Shown in pieces: positions 22,781-31,601 of a stretch of DNA of 64,000 bases. The notes under the pieces are model-generated. The model was given only the letters and a program-made list of their open reading frames with translations, was not told where the DNA came from and ran no database searches. Positions within the stretch are counted from its first letter, which is position 1. Each line of letters opens with the position of its first letter. This stretch comes from Lachnospiraceae bacterium (GTDB lineage Bacteria > Bacillota > Clostridia > Lachnospirales > Lachnospiraceae): the NCBI GenBank assembly GCA_017437785.1, contig JAFRXH010000088.1, positions 1-64,000 on the forward strand, written 5' to 3'. A program made the translations under genes and the position numbers.

Positions 22781-24136
22781 ATGGCAGATAAAAAGCAGAG
22801 TTTAAACATGTATCGGATAATATCTTCGACGTATGATCTTATGGATAAAGTGTTTTTTGGGGAGGGTGATAGTAATCCGCGAAATGTTCTGAGCGATATG
22901 ATAGCTGATGAAAAATGCAGGGTGCTGGATCTGTGCTGCGGGACAGCGGCCAATGGGCTGAGTGTGGCAGTCAACAGACCACAAGCGGCCGTGATTGGGG
23001 TGGACAGATCTAAACCCATGCTTAGGAAGGCAAGACAGAAGGCAGCTGATCTGCATCTTGATAATATAAAGCTGCTCTGCAGGGATGCGTCGGCAACCGG
23101 ACTGCCTGATGGATCATTTGATTACATAACCATAGGACTGGTTTTACATGAATGTGATCCGGCTGTATGTGAAGCTATACTGACGGAAGCTTACCGTTTG
23201 TTAAAGAAGAATGGCAGGCTGATAGTTCTTGACTGGGACAGGCCGTTATCGCTTGGTGAAAAACTGATATTCTCACCTCTGTATGTGACAGAGAGTATCG
23301 GAACACCCAAATATTTCAAGGATTATTATGATAGTGATAAGGAAGCTTTCTTTGCGGAATACGGTTTTGAAGCAGAGGAAAATATTTCCTGTAAATATAC
23401 TTTTGTGATGAAATTGAAGAAAGGTCCGGTAAAGAAAGCAAAGGATCCCTATCTGGCAAGAACGCATATGCTGGATTACGATCATTACATGATACGTAAG
23501 CTGATAAATGAACGCGGATGGAGCAGGCTGCCAGAATTTGAACGGATAAAGGCGATATATGATTATGTCAGGGATGAGATACTCTTCGGTTATAATGTGG
23601 ATGACAACATTCAGGCTTCGGAAGTATTGAAGGACGGATACGGACAGTGCAATACCAAAGGGACGCTTTTTATGGCGCTGCTCAGAGCGGTAGGGATCCC
23701 CTGCAGGATTCATGGGTTTACGATACGCAAAGAACTCCAGGAAGGAGCTATGACGGGATTTGTTTACCGGCATGCGCCGGAGAATATTTTTCATAGCTGG
23801 GTAGAGGTCTTATGTGAGGGACACTGGTATGAGCTGGAGGCTTTTATCATAGACAGTAAGTATCTTAAGAATCTTCAGCGCAAATACAGGGAATGCAAGG
23901 GGGACTTTTGCGGATTCGGTGTCTGTGTGACTGATCTTCAGCATCCTGTGACAGAATTTAACAGGAATAATACTTATATTCAGAGCGAAGGCATCAACCG
24001 GGATTTTGGCATTTATGAATCTCCGGATCAGCTCCTTGCAGAACATCATCAGGAGATGGGGGCGATACAAAAGACCGCCTTCCGCTGCCTGGGACGCCAC
24101 CTGATGAACCTGAATGTAAGTAAGCTCAGGGGATAG
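22781..24136 (+). CDS. SAM methyltransferase fused to a transglutaminase-like domain
   Basis: A 451-aa fusion; start ATG 22781 after GGAGGCG (an upstream in-frame ATG at 22730 overlaps the promoter). Residues about 1-205 form a class I methyltransferase with motif I VLDLCCGTAANGLS, acidic IGVDRSKPML and motif IV region GLVLHECDP. Residues about 225-451 form a transglutaminase-like domain with the Cys in GYGQCNTKGTLFMALL, the His in FHSWVEV and an Asp in FIIDSKYL, the usual triad. The pairing is unusual: such domains act on peptides or proteins, so modification of a peptide substrate is possible, but the target is unknown. Confidence 0.83.
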   Translation: MADKKQSLNMYRIISSTYDLMDKVFFGEGDSNPRNVLSDMIADEKCRVLDLCCGTAANGLSVAVNRPQAAVIGVDRSKPMLRKARQKAADLHLDNIKLLCRDASATGLPDGSFDYITIGLVLHECDPAVCEAILTEAYRLLKKNGRLIVLDWDRPLSLGEKLIFSPLYVTESIGTPKYFKDYYDSDKEAFFAEYGFEAEENISCKYTFVMKLKKGPVKKAKDPYLARTHMLDYDHYMIRKLINERGWSRLPEFERIKAIYDYVRDEILFGYNVDDNIQASEVLKDGYGQCNTKGTLFMALLRAVGIPCRIHGFTIRKELQEGAMTGFVYRHAPENIFHSWVEVLCEGHWYELEAFIIDSKYLKNLQRKYRECKGDFCGFGVCVTDLQHPVTEFNRNNTYIQSEGINRDFGIYESPDQLLAEHHQEMGAIQKTAFRCLGRHLMNLNVSKLRG

Positions 24137-24199
24137 AGTAAACCACGGGGATACAATGAACAAAAAGACCATGGGGACTCGAACTGTCGATGGCATTTA

Positions 24200-24228
24200 T
24201 TGTATATAAAAGACGGAAATGCTATAAT
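24200..24228 (+). promoter_or_regulatory. Promoter of the leucine-rich lipoprotein gene
   Basis: TTGTAT (24200-24205), 17-nt spacer, TATAAT (24223-24228). Confidence 0.65.
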
Positions 24229-24263
24229 GCACGTTATTGTTGTAGATAAAACGAGGTGGCAAC

Positions 24264-25664
24264 GTGGTTAAATCTAAGTTTAGGGTCTGTTTGATGCCCA
24301 TATTGGGCTTTATGCTGCTTGCGTGCGGCTGTACATCTACGCAGCAGCCGCTGCCTGTATATGAGGAACAGGCAGAAACAGAGTCGGAAAACGATGCCGA
24401 AGCCGTAGCTGAAACTGTAAGTGAGAATGCAGAGCCGGAGCCAACTGCAGAACCGGAGCCTGTTCCCGCAACGGTACTCATACATGGAACCGAATATGAC
24501 AGAAATATATCATATCTTGATCTGTCGGACTGCGATCCGGAAGAGATATCCGGGATAGCAGAGATCATCCGTGATATGCCGGCGCTTGAAACGATCAGGC
24601 TTATGACAGATGAGGGTGGATCGAAGCTGGCGCTGGAGGATGTCGCATTGCTTACGGATGCGGCGCCGGACGCAGAGTTCATCTATAGTTTTGATCTTTA
24701 TGAAAAGAGGATATCGCTTTCTGATAATGAGGTGAGATTTAAAGATACTGATATCGGCAATGAAGGCGAGGAAAATATCCGCCGGGCGCTGTCGGTGCTT
24801 AACAGGTGCGATCGATTTGTTCTGGATGGCTGCGGGATTGATGATGAGGTGGTGGCACAGATCGATGAGGACTTTCCTGATACCAGAGTGGTCTGGAGGA
24901 TATATGTGGGAAATAAGTCGGCGCTTACGGATGATCCTATCATACGCATGACCCACGGTATAACGGATGCCATGACCGGGCCTCTTAAATACTGCAGGGA
25001 TGTGGTGTATATGGATCTTGGGCATGACGAGGGGATAAGCGATATCTCTTTTACGGCAAATATGCCCAAGCTTGAATGCCTGATACTTTCATCGGCGGGA
25101 GTGACAGATCTTTCGCCACTTAAAAACTGCAGCGCGCTCACCTGGCTTGAATTGGTAAACTGCGTAATGCTTAAAGATATTTCGCCTGTTGCCGGGATGG
25201 ATTCGATCAAGTATCTTAACATCAGTGATTCGGGAGTGCGCGATATAAGCCCGGTCATGGATATGAAGCTCGACAGGTTCAGCTGCATAGGCAACGGCAT
25301 AAGTAAGGAAGTTTCGGAAGAATTTATAGAAAAGCATCCGGACTGCATGGTCGCATTTAAAGGAAATCCCTGGGGCTATGCATGGCGCTATGATGATTAC
25401 GGATATCATTTCTTTTCATATTATGCCAGAATGCGCGAAGTGTTCAGATATGAGGAGAGGAGCCCCGGCGGTTATGTATTCCCTGAGGACGAAGAGCCGG
25501 TGGAAGAGCCCGAGGATGAAGAAGCACAGGGTGAGGATACCGAAGCTGAGGCACCGGTAGATGAGGCGCCAGAAGCTGAGACACCGGATGAAGCGCCTGA
25601 TGCAGCGACGCAGGATGAAGCGCCTGATGCTGCGCCACCGGAGGAAGCTGTGGATGGAAATTAA
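24264..25664 (+). CDS. Leucine-rich-repeat lipoprotein
   Basis: A 466-aa predicted surface lipoprotein starting at GTG 24264 after GAGGT. The signal peptide ends in a lipobox (LLAC, Cys near residue 21). A Glu/Pro-rich spacer (about 30-70) follows. The repeat domain has irregular leucine-rich repeats, clearest at about 245-345 (MPKLECLILSSAGVTDLSPL, then SALTWLELVNC), each with the L..L.L..sgv.disPl form. The C-terminus is an acidic tail of EAPDE repeats. It probably mediates protein-protein or host contact; no catalytic motif is seen. Confidence 0.8.
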   Translation: MVKSKFRVCLMPILGFMLLACGCTSTQQPLPVYEEQAETESENDAEAVAETVSENAEPEPTAEPEPVPATVLIHGTEYDRNISYLDLSDCDPEEISGIAEIIRDMPALETIRLMTDEGGSKLALEDVALLTDAAPDAEFIYSFDLYEKRISLSDNEVRFKDTDIGNEGEENIRRALSVLNRCDRFVLDGCGIDDEVVAQIDEDFPDTRVVWRIYVGNKSALTDDPIIRMTHGITDAMTGPLKYCRDVVYMDLGHDEGISDISFTANMPKLECLILSSAGVTDLSPLKNCSALTWLELVNCVMLKDISPVAGMDSIKYLNISDSGVRDISPVMDMKLDRFSCIGNGISKEVSEEFIEKHPDCMVAFKGNPWGYAWRYDDYGYHFFSYYARMREVFRYEERSPGGYVFPEDEEPVEEPEDEEAQGEDTEAEAPVDEAPEAETPDEAPDAATQDEAPDAAPPEEAVDGN

Positions 25665-25731
25665 GTCCCGGAGCAATGAAAAGCGTAAAACCCCGGAAAT
25701 CATTGCTGCCCCCCATTGCTGCCGGGCGGAT

Positions 25732-26508
25732 TCAGAACTCGGAAAGGATACTGTTATACTTATGCAGTGAGTTTTCACGCAGTTTATAGTCGGGAAGGAT
25801 CCTGCCAAGGTCTTCGTAGAAGCGGCTGCTGTGGTCCATGTGGAGTATATGGGTCAGCTCATGAACGATAACATAGTCTATCTCATAAAAAGACAGGCAT
25901 ATAAGCTGGTGGCTGAAGATTATATCTTTTTTTGAACTGCAGGAACCCCATTTGCGTCTGGCTGAGGTGATCTTGATACTGTGGCTTTTTAAGCCGGTAG
26001 CGGCTTCATAGATCGCGGCCCTGTCCTTTAATATACCGGCGGCCACACTTTTATACCAATGCTGTACCATCAGCATATTCTGCTTTATCTCGGCGTCGTG
26101 ATCCACGTCATAGTTTAATCTGAATGCATGCACTCTCAGGCGCAGATCGGGGATGTTAAGCTGTATATCATCATTGATGCAAAAAGAAGCGGGATGATCG
26201 CAGACCTTTGGCAGGCCGGTCAGACCCGTAAGGCTTATGTTGTTTCTGTTATGATAACAAAGCTTTATCCTCATCCCCAGAAATGGTATGAGGCTTCCGT
26301 CTTCCCAGCTTGGATGGGGAGTATCCGCCGAGCGCTTTTTTGCGTTTGCCTGCTTTTGTGCTATCCAGCTCTGTTTGGAGGTCACAAAAGCATCGATCTC
26401 GGATAAGGATGCGCTGAAAGGGGCGCGTATGATCAGCCTGCCCCCGTCGTTTATCTCAAGCGCTATGCTGCGCCGCCTGCTTCTGATTATCTGGTCTTCG
26501 TGTATCAT
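25732..26508 (-). CDS. YgjP-type (SprT/M48-like) metallopeptidase
   Basis: A 258-aa predicted zinc hydrolase of the YgjP (DUF45) family. It shows RRRSIALEI...GRLIIRAP near the N-terminus, RRKWGSCSSKKDI, and the zinc motif VHELTHILHMDHSSRFY near residues 205-220, where the HExxH-type site reads HELTH followed by a downstream His. The frame stays open upstream to 26640, but MIHEDQIIRS at 26508 matches the usual family start. No ribosome site precedes it; a TATAAT six bases upstream suggests a leaderless mRNA. It is transcribed against its neighbours. The cellular role of this family is poorly known. Confidence 0.85.
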   Translation of the reverse strand: MIHEDQIIRSRRRSIALEINDGGRLIIRAPFSASLSEIDAFVTSKQSWIAQKQANAKKRSADTPHPSWEDGSLIPFLGMRIKLCYHNRNNISLTGLTGLPKVCDHPASFCINDDIQLNIPDLRLRVHAFRLNYDVDHDAEIKQNMLMVQHWYKSVAAGILKDRAAIYEAATGLKSHSIKITSARRKWGSCSSKKDIIFSHQLICLSFYEIDYVIVHELTHILHMDHSSRFYEDLGRILPDYKLRENSLHKYNSILSEF

Positions 26509-26514
26509 AACAGT

Positions 26515-26563
26515 ATTATAGCAGAAATTGCGCATAGCGTTAAGGGGGCGATTGTGGTATAAT
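26515..26563. promoter_or_regulatory. Divergent promoter pair
   Basis: On the minus strand TATAAT (complement of 26515-26520) with TTAACG 17 nt upstream would start transcription at the A of the YgjP-type start codon. On the plus strand an extended minus-10 TGG-TATAAT (26558-26563) would drive the TPR lipoprotein gene. Confidence 0.5.
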
Positions 26564-26611
26564 ACTTGAGGCGTGTTATTCTGTGACAGCGATAGTTCTG
26601 TCAGGATCCCC

Positions 26612-26660
26612 AAGCAGGAAAGTTCAGCTTCGGAAATCATAGATTTCCTGCTTCACTTTT
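26612..26660 (+). terminator. Leader hairpin before the TPR lipoprotein gene
   Basis: AAGCAGGAAA (26612-26621) is fully complementary to TTTCCTGCTT (26644-26653), and a run of five Ts follows at 26656-26660. It lies in the roughly 145-nt leader, next to a smaller TGACAG/CTGTCA dyad (26584/26598) and a GGGGGC...GCCCGAAGGAGCTT stretch reminiscent of the REP family. It may be an attenuator. Confidence 0.5.
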
Positions 26661-26712
26661 TCGCTGCGCAACCCGGGGGCTTTGGCCCGAAGGAGCTTTA
26701 GGAGGATTTGTG

Positions 26713-27762
26713 ATGATCCGTAAGGATTTAAAATATATATTGTTGACAGTGGTCGTGGCAGCGGCTCTCACCGGCTGTGGCAAGAGCGGCTCTTCCCTGT
26801 TTGAAGAGGGCATGGAGGCAGTGGCAAGGCAGGAATACAGGACAGCGCTTGATGATTTTTCCGGAGCGCTAAGGATCGATGCCGATAAAGAACAGATCTA
26901 CAGGGGCATGGGGCTGGCCTATATGGGCCGGGAAGAGTATGCCAGGGCGCTGGGAGCGTTTTCGAAGGCGCTGTCGGAAGCGGGGATGTATCCGGGTGAG
27001 CTGGAATTCGATATCAATTATTATATGGCTATCTGTTACTATAAGCTGGGTGAGTACGACAATGCCATCGCCTGCTACGATGCAATAACCGATCTGCGCA
27101 AAAAGGAGACCAGGGCGTATTTCCTGCGCGGCAATATGCGCCTGTGTCTTAATGATGTGGAAGGCGCAAAGGCTGATTTTGACAGCGCGGCCTCAATAAA
27201 GAAGAATGATTATTCACTTTATCTTGATATTTATGACAGCTGCATGCAGCACGGCTTTACTGCAGAAGCGCAGCAGTACCTTGACTTTGTAAAAGGCGGA
27301 GACCAGAAGGAGATGAGCGATTACGACAAGGGGCGTCTCTGTTATTTTACGGGAGAGTATACCCAGGCCTGTAATTATCTAGAGCGCGCCAGGGGAGGAG
27401 AAGCGGATGCGCAGCTGATCAGCCTGCTCTGCGAATGCTACAAAGAGCAGGGTATGTACGAATATGCCACTATAGCCTACAGCGGATATGTAGAGGATAA
27501 TAATGATGCGCTGATCTGTAACAGGCTGGGGCTCTGCTATGTGGACCAGGGGGATTACGAAAAGGCGCTGGAGGCTTTTGAACGGGGCAAGGAGATAAAG
27601 GAAAAGAATACCTGTATGCAGGAACTGTGCTTAAACGAGATAGCCTGCTACGAATATATGGGGCAGTACGAAACGGCGGCGTCACTGCTTTCGGAGTATA
27701 TGCAGACATACGGCAGCAATGACGAGCTGGATAAGGAATATGCCTTTTTATCGACCCGCTAA
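26713..27762 (+). CDS. TPR-repeat lipoprotein
   Basis: A 349-aa lipoprotein; ATG 26713 has AGGAGG seven bases upstream. The signal peptide ends LTGC (Cys near residue 20). The rest is tetratricopeptide repeats, for example YRTALDDFSGALRIDADKE, YDNAIACYDAITD and YEKALEAFERGKEIKEK, spanning about residues 30-340. It is likely a scaffold on the outer face of the membrane. Partners are not evident from context. Confidence 0.83.
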   Translation: MIRKDLKYILLTVVVAAALTGCGKSGSSLFEEGMEAVARQEYRTALDDFSGALRIDADKEQIYRGMGLAYMGREEYARALGAFSKALSEAGMYPGELEFDINYYMAICYYKLGEYDNAIACYDAITDLRKKETRAYFLRGNMRLCLNDVEGAKADFDSAASIKKNDYSLYLDIYDSCMQHGFTAEAQQYLDFVKGGDQKEMSDYDKGRLCYFTGEYTQACNYLERARGGEADAQLISLLCECYKEQGMYEYATIAYSGYVEDNNDALICNRLGLCYVDQGDYEKALEAFERGKEIKEKNTCMQELCLNEIACYEYMGQYETAASLLSEYMQTYGSNDELDKEYAFLSTR

Positions 27763-28094
27763 AAAGCCAACAAAAATTAACATAAAAATTCTTCAATCTT
27801 CAACAAAAGGTCAACAAGATGTGGTGGTTTGGGCGGCGGGTCTACATAATATCTTGTGTTTTGCGGCTTGACTTTTTATCTACCCTTTGTTATTATAAGC
27901 GTGCACGGTCGGAATAAGACTTATGTAAACATCATTCTGAAGCATTCTATGTAAACGGATTTACACTTTAAAGCTTGAAAATGTTGATTGATACGATGAT
28001 CTTGTTTTCAGCTACGCCTCAAAAGTGGTTTACATAACTTGGAAGGCCGGTAACTATGAGGGAAGAATAGTAGAGAGAGAGGATAATGTAAGCT
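27763..28094 (+). promoter_or_regulatory. nrdD control region (332 nt without a gene)
   Basis: It contains a good promoter (TTGACT 27868-27873, 17-nt spacer, TATTAT 27891-27896), a candidate NrdR box just upstream, and a leader of about 190 nt. The leader carries TTATGTAAAC (27921-27930), TATGTAAAC (27948-27956) and the inverse GTTTACATAA (28028-28037). The exact inverse pair 98 bp apart could form a loop or bind a regulator. No ORF with a ribosome site is seen. Confidence 0.6.
27844..27859. promoter_or_regulatory. Candidate NrdR box
   Basis: ACATAATATCTTGTGT fits the NrdR pattern ACAcwATATaTwGTGT at about 14 of 16 positions and sits 8 nt upstream of the nrdD minus-35 element. NrdR sites normally come in pairs about 31 bp apart; only a weak partner is seen upstream near 27814. 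It would repress ribonucleotide reductase when dATP is high. Confidence 0.45.
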
Positions 28095-30488
28095 ATGTTC
28101 AGCGTGATCAAAAGAGACGGAGAGAGGACGGATTTTATCTTAAGCAGGATCAGTGATGCGATCATGAAGGCTTTTGATGCCTGCGAGATGCAGTACAACA
28201 ACGATATCATCGATATGCTCGCACTTCGCGTAACGGCTGATTTCCAGCCCAAGATCAAAAACGGTGAAGTTCAGGTGGAGGAGATCCAGGACAGCGTGGA
28301 AAAGGTTCTGGAGACCGCCGGATACACCGAGGTTGCAAAGGCATACATACTCTATCGTAAACAGCGCGAGAAGATGCGTACCATGAAATCCACTGTACTT
28401 GATTACAAGGAAGTGGTGAACAGCTACGTTAAGGTTGAAGACTGGCGTGTTAAGGAAAACTCTACCGTAACTTATTCTGTCGGCGGACTCATCCTCTCCA
28501 ATTCGGGAGCAGTGACTGCCAACTACTGGCTTTCCGAGATATATGATAACGAGATAGCCGAGGCACACAGAAATGCGGATATACATATCCATGATCTGTC
28601 GATGCTTACCGGCTACTGTGCAGGATGGTCGCTCAAGCAGCTGATCACCGAGGGCCTTGGAGGTATCACCGGAAAGATCACCTCCGCACCCGCGTCACAC
28701 CTTTCGGTATTATGCAACCAGATGGTCAACTTCCTGGGCATTATGCAGAATGAGTGGGCAGGAGCACAGGCATTCTCCTCCTTTGATACATATCTGGCAC
28801 CTTTTGTTAAGGTGGACAACTTAAGCTACAGCGAAGTTAAGAAATGCATAGAGACGTTCATCTACGGTGTAAACACACCTTCCCGCTGGGGAACACAGGC
28901 TCCGTTCTCTAATATAACGCTTGACTGGACGGTTCCCAACGATCTGGCAGAACTTCCCGCTATCGTAGGCGGCAAAGAGATGGACTTCAAGTATAAAGAC
29001 TGCAAGAAGGAAATGGATATGGTGAACAAGGCCTTCATCGAGGTCATGATCGAAGGCGATGCCAACGGCAGAGGATTCCAATATCCCATACCCACATATT
29101 CCATCACCAGGGATTTTGACTGGTCCGATACAGAGAATAACCGTCTGCTCTTTGAGATGACATCAAAGTACGGTACGCCTTATTTCTCAAACTATATCAA
29201 TTCCGATATGGAGCCCAGCGACGTGCGCAGCATGTGCTGCCGTCTGCGTCTGGATCTGAGAGAGCTGCGCAAGAAGACCGGCGGTTTCTTCGGATCGGGT
29301 GAGAGCACCGGTTCCGTGGGTGTGGTAACCATCAATATGCCCAGGATAGCATATCTTTCCGCAAACAAAGACGAGTTCTATAAGAGACTCAACCGCATGA
29401 TGGATATAGCAGCAAGAAGCCTGCGTGTAAAGCGCGGTGTCATCACCAAGCTTATGGATGAGGGACTCTATCCTTACACCAAACGCTACCTTGGAAGTTT
29501 TGAGAATCACTTCTCGACCATCGGACTTGTGGGAATGAACGAAGTGGGACTTAATGCAAACTGGCTGCGCGCCGATATGACCAGCCCCAAGACCCAGGCA
29601 TTCACAAAGGAAGTATTAAACCATATGCGTGAACGTCTGTCGGATTATCAGGAGATGTACGGGGATCTGTACAACCTGGAGGCTACACCTGCAGAGTCTA
29701 CTTCTTACAGACTGGCAAAGCATGACAAAGCTAAGTGGCCCGGGATCAAGACGGCAGGTCATGAAGGGGATGTACCTTATTATACCAATTCATCCCATCT
29801 GCCTGTTGATTATACATCCGATATATTTGATGCTCTGGATATCCAGGACGATCTGCAGACACTCTATACTTCGGGTACGGTATTCCATGCATTCCTTGGA
29901 GAGAAGCTGCCCGACTGGAAAGCAGCTGCCAAGCTGGTACGTACTATCGCAGAGAATTACAAGCTGCCTTATTACACCCTGTCACCCACATATTCCATCT
30001 GCAAGGATCACGGATATATCGCCGGTGAAGTGCCCACATGTCCTCACTGCGGACGCAAGACCGAGGTGTATTCAAGGATCACCGGCTACTATCGTCCGGT
30101 ACAGAACTGGAACGACGGCAAGCTTCAGGAATACGAGAACAGGGTTGAGTATGATATAGCCAATTCGTCACTTAAGAGACCTACCTCCGCGGTAGTGACC
30201 ATGAGCGACATAGACAGCGACGAGCCTGTGGTTGAATTCTCGCAGCCCGAGGAAGTACGTTACCTTTTCACGACCAAGAGCTGCCCCAACTGCAAGCTGG
30301 CTAAGGAAGCATTAAACGGTATCCCCTATATCCTCATGGATGCAGAGGAGAACCCCGAGCTTGCGTACAAGTATAAGGTACGCCAGGCTCCTACGCTGGT
30401 GATCGTAAACAAGGATCAGGTAAAGAAGTATGCCAATCTTTCGAATATCACCAAATATGTTGAGGAATCTGCCCTTGTGGGAGTATAA
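28095..30488 (+). CDS. nrdD: Anaerobic (class III) ribonucleotide reductase with C-terminal glutaredoxin domain
   Basis: A 797-aa oxygen-sensitive enzyme reducing NTPs to dNTPs. It has an N-terminal ATP-cone (about 1-90) and a catalytic barrel with the conserved SMCCR region. A zinc site is formed by CKDH (636-639) and CPHC (649-652), and the glycyl-radical motif RITGY has Gly664. Unlike most NrdD proteins, which end about 25 residues after this motif, it continues with a glutaredoxin-like domain (about 722-797) with CPNC at 730-733 and QAPTLVI. This suggests thiol-based rather than formate-based reduction (NrdD2-like), with the reductant built in. The activase gene nrdG, usually adjacent, is not in this window. 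Confidence 0.94.
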   Translation: MFSVIKRDGERTDFILSRISDAIMKAFDACEMQYNNDIIDMLALRVTADFQPKIKNGEVQVEEIQDSVEKVLETAGYTEVAKAYILYRKQREKMRTMKSTVLDYKEVVNSYVKVEDWRVKENSTVTYSVGGLILSNSGAVTANYWLSEIYDNEIAEAHRNADIHIHDLSMLTGYCAGWSLKQLITEGLGGITGKITSAPASHLSVLCNQMVNFLGIMQNEWAGAQAFSSFDTYLAPFVKVDNLSYSEVKKCIETFIYGVNTPSRWGTQAPFSNITLDWTVPNDLAELPAIVGGKEMDFKYKDCKKEMDMVNKAFIEVMIEGDANGRGFQYPIPTYSITRDFDWSDTENNRLLFEMTSKYGTPYFSNYINSDMEPSDVRSMCCRLRLDLRELRKKTGGFFGSGESTGSVGVVTINMPRIAYLSANKDEFYKRLNRMMDIAARSLRVKRGVITKLMDEGLYPYTKRYLGSFENHFSTIGLVGMNEVGLNANWLRADMTSPKTQAFTKEVLNHMRERLSDYQEMYGDLYNLEATPAESTSYRLAKHDKAKWPGIKTAGHEGDVPYYTNSSHLPVDYTSDIFDALDIQDDLQTLYTSGTVFHAFLGEKLPDWKAAAKLVRTIAENYKLPYYTLSPTYSICKDHGYIAGEVPTCPHCGRKTEVYSRITGYYRPVQNWNDGKLQEYENRVEYDIANSSLKRPTSAVVTMSDIDSDEPVVEFSQPEEVRYLFTTKSCPNCKLAKEALNGIPYILMDAEENPELAYKYKVRQAPTLVIVNKDQVKKYANLSNITKYVEESALVGV

Positions 30489-30513
30489 GTTAAAAACAGC
30501 AGAATTAAAAATG

Positions 30514-30542
30514 AAAAAAGCGGTCCGGCGGCCGCTTTTTTT
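30514..30542 (+). terminator. Terminator of nrdD
   Basis: AAAAAAGCGG...CCGCTTTTTTT hairpin with a GC-rich loop, followed by a T-run. Confidence 0.9.
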
Positions 30543-30566
30543 GTGGCAAGAGCGCCGCATATGTAG

Positions 30567-30572
30567 TATAAT
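30567..30572 (+). promoter_or_regulatory. Minus-10 box upstream of pyrF
   Basis: TATAAT at 30567-30572, overlapping a TAGTAT (30564-30569) that is 17 nt from TTGTGG. One of these is probably the start of the pyrFE operon; the minus-35 is weak. Confidence 0.45.
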
Positions 30573-30630
30573 AGCTTGCGTGTAAAAAGTTAGAACACGT
30601 ACAGCTGAATCTTGCAAAGGAGAGAGACGT

Positions 30631-31554
30631 ATGATCGACAAACTTATCGAGAAGATCAAAAAGACCGGAGCACCTATAGTGGTAGGACTGGACCCTACAT
30701 TAAAGCTGATACCGCCGCATATACTCAAGGCAGCATTTGACAAGACAGGGGAGACACCCGACGGGGTATCCGAGGCGATCTTTGAGTATAACAAGGGAAT
30801 AGTTGATGCTATATGCGATATCGTACCTGCGGTCAAGCCCCAGATAGCTATGTATGAGACTTTCGGCATTGCCGGACTTATCGCATTTGACAAAACCGTC
30901 AAGTACTGCAAGGAAAAAGATCTGGTGGTAATAGGCGATATAAAGCGCGGTGATATCGGATCCACTTCCGAAGCGTATGCGCAGGGACATCTGGGTAAGG
31001 TGATCCTGGGCGGAAAGGAATACAGGGGCTTTGACGAGGACTTTGCTACAGTCAATCCTTATCTTGGAAGCGACGGTGTCAAGCCTTTCATGAAGGTGTG
31101 CGCGGAAGAAAAGAAAGGCATATTTGTGCTGGTAAAGACGTCAAATCCTTCAAGCGGGGAGTTTCAGGATAAAGAGATAGACGGAGTGGCATTATACAAA
31201 AAAGTAGGCGAGAAGGTAGCTGAATGGGGCGAAGAACTCATGGGAAAGAACGGCTACAGCTACGTAGGTGCTGTGGCGAGCGCTACCTATCCCGAGCAGG
31301 GCAAGCTTCTTCGAAAGATAATGCCCAATACCTATATACTGGTACCCGGCTACGGTGCTCAGGGAGGCAAAGGAGCCGATCTGGTACACTTCTTCAATAA
31401 AGACGGACTGGGCGCCATCATCAATTCTTCAAGGGGCATCATAGGTGCATGGCAGCAGGAAAAATATGCGCAGTACGGTGAAGCGGCATATGCGGATGCA
31501 GCCAGAGCAGCCGTTCTGGATATGAAGGAAGATATAAGCAGCGCGCTTTCATAA
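30631..31554 (+). CDS. pyrF: Orotidine 5'-phosphate decarboxylase, type II
   Basis: A 307-aa decarboxylase making UMP from OMP, the last step of pyrimidine synthesis. It shows VVGLDPTLKLIPPH near the N-terminus and the catalytic VVIGDIKRGDIGSTSEAYA, where the Lys-Arg-Asp pattern marks the longer type II (mycobacterial/clostridial) form. C-terminal VPGYGAQGGKG and NSSRGIIGAW complete the phosphate site. It starts after GGAGAGAG and is followed by pyrE 47 nt later. Confidence 0.95.
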   Translation: MIDKLIEKIKKTGAPIVVGLDPTLKLIPPHILKAAFDKTGETPDGVSEAIFEYNKGIVDAICDIVPAVKPQIAMYETFGIAGLIAFDKTVKYCKEKDLVVIGDIKRGDIGSTSEAYAQGHLGKVILGGKEYRGFDEDFATVNPYLGSDGVKPFMKVCAEEKKGIFVLVKTSNPSSGEFQDKEIDGVALYKKVGEKVAEWGEELMGKNGYSYVGAVASATYPEQGKLLRKIMPNTYILVPGYGAQGGKGADLVHFFNKDGLGAIINSSRGIIGAWQQEKYAQYGEAAYADAARAAVLDMKEDISSALS

Positions 31555-31601
31555 GGCGCACGGCGGGAGCATAGAGAAACAGCTGTCAAAGGAGGAAGAG
31601 A

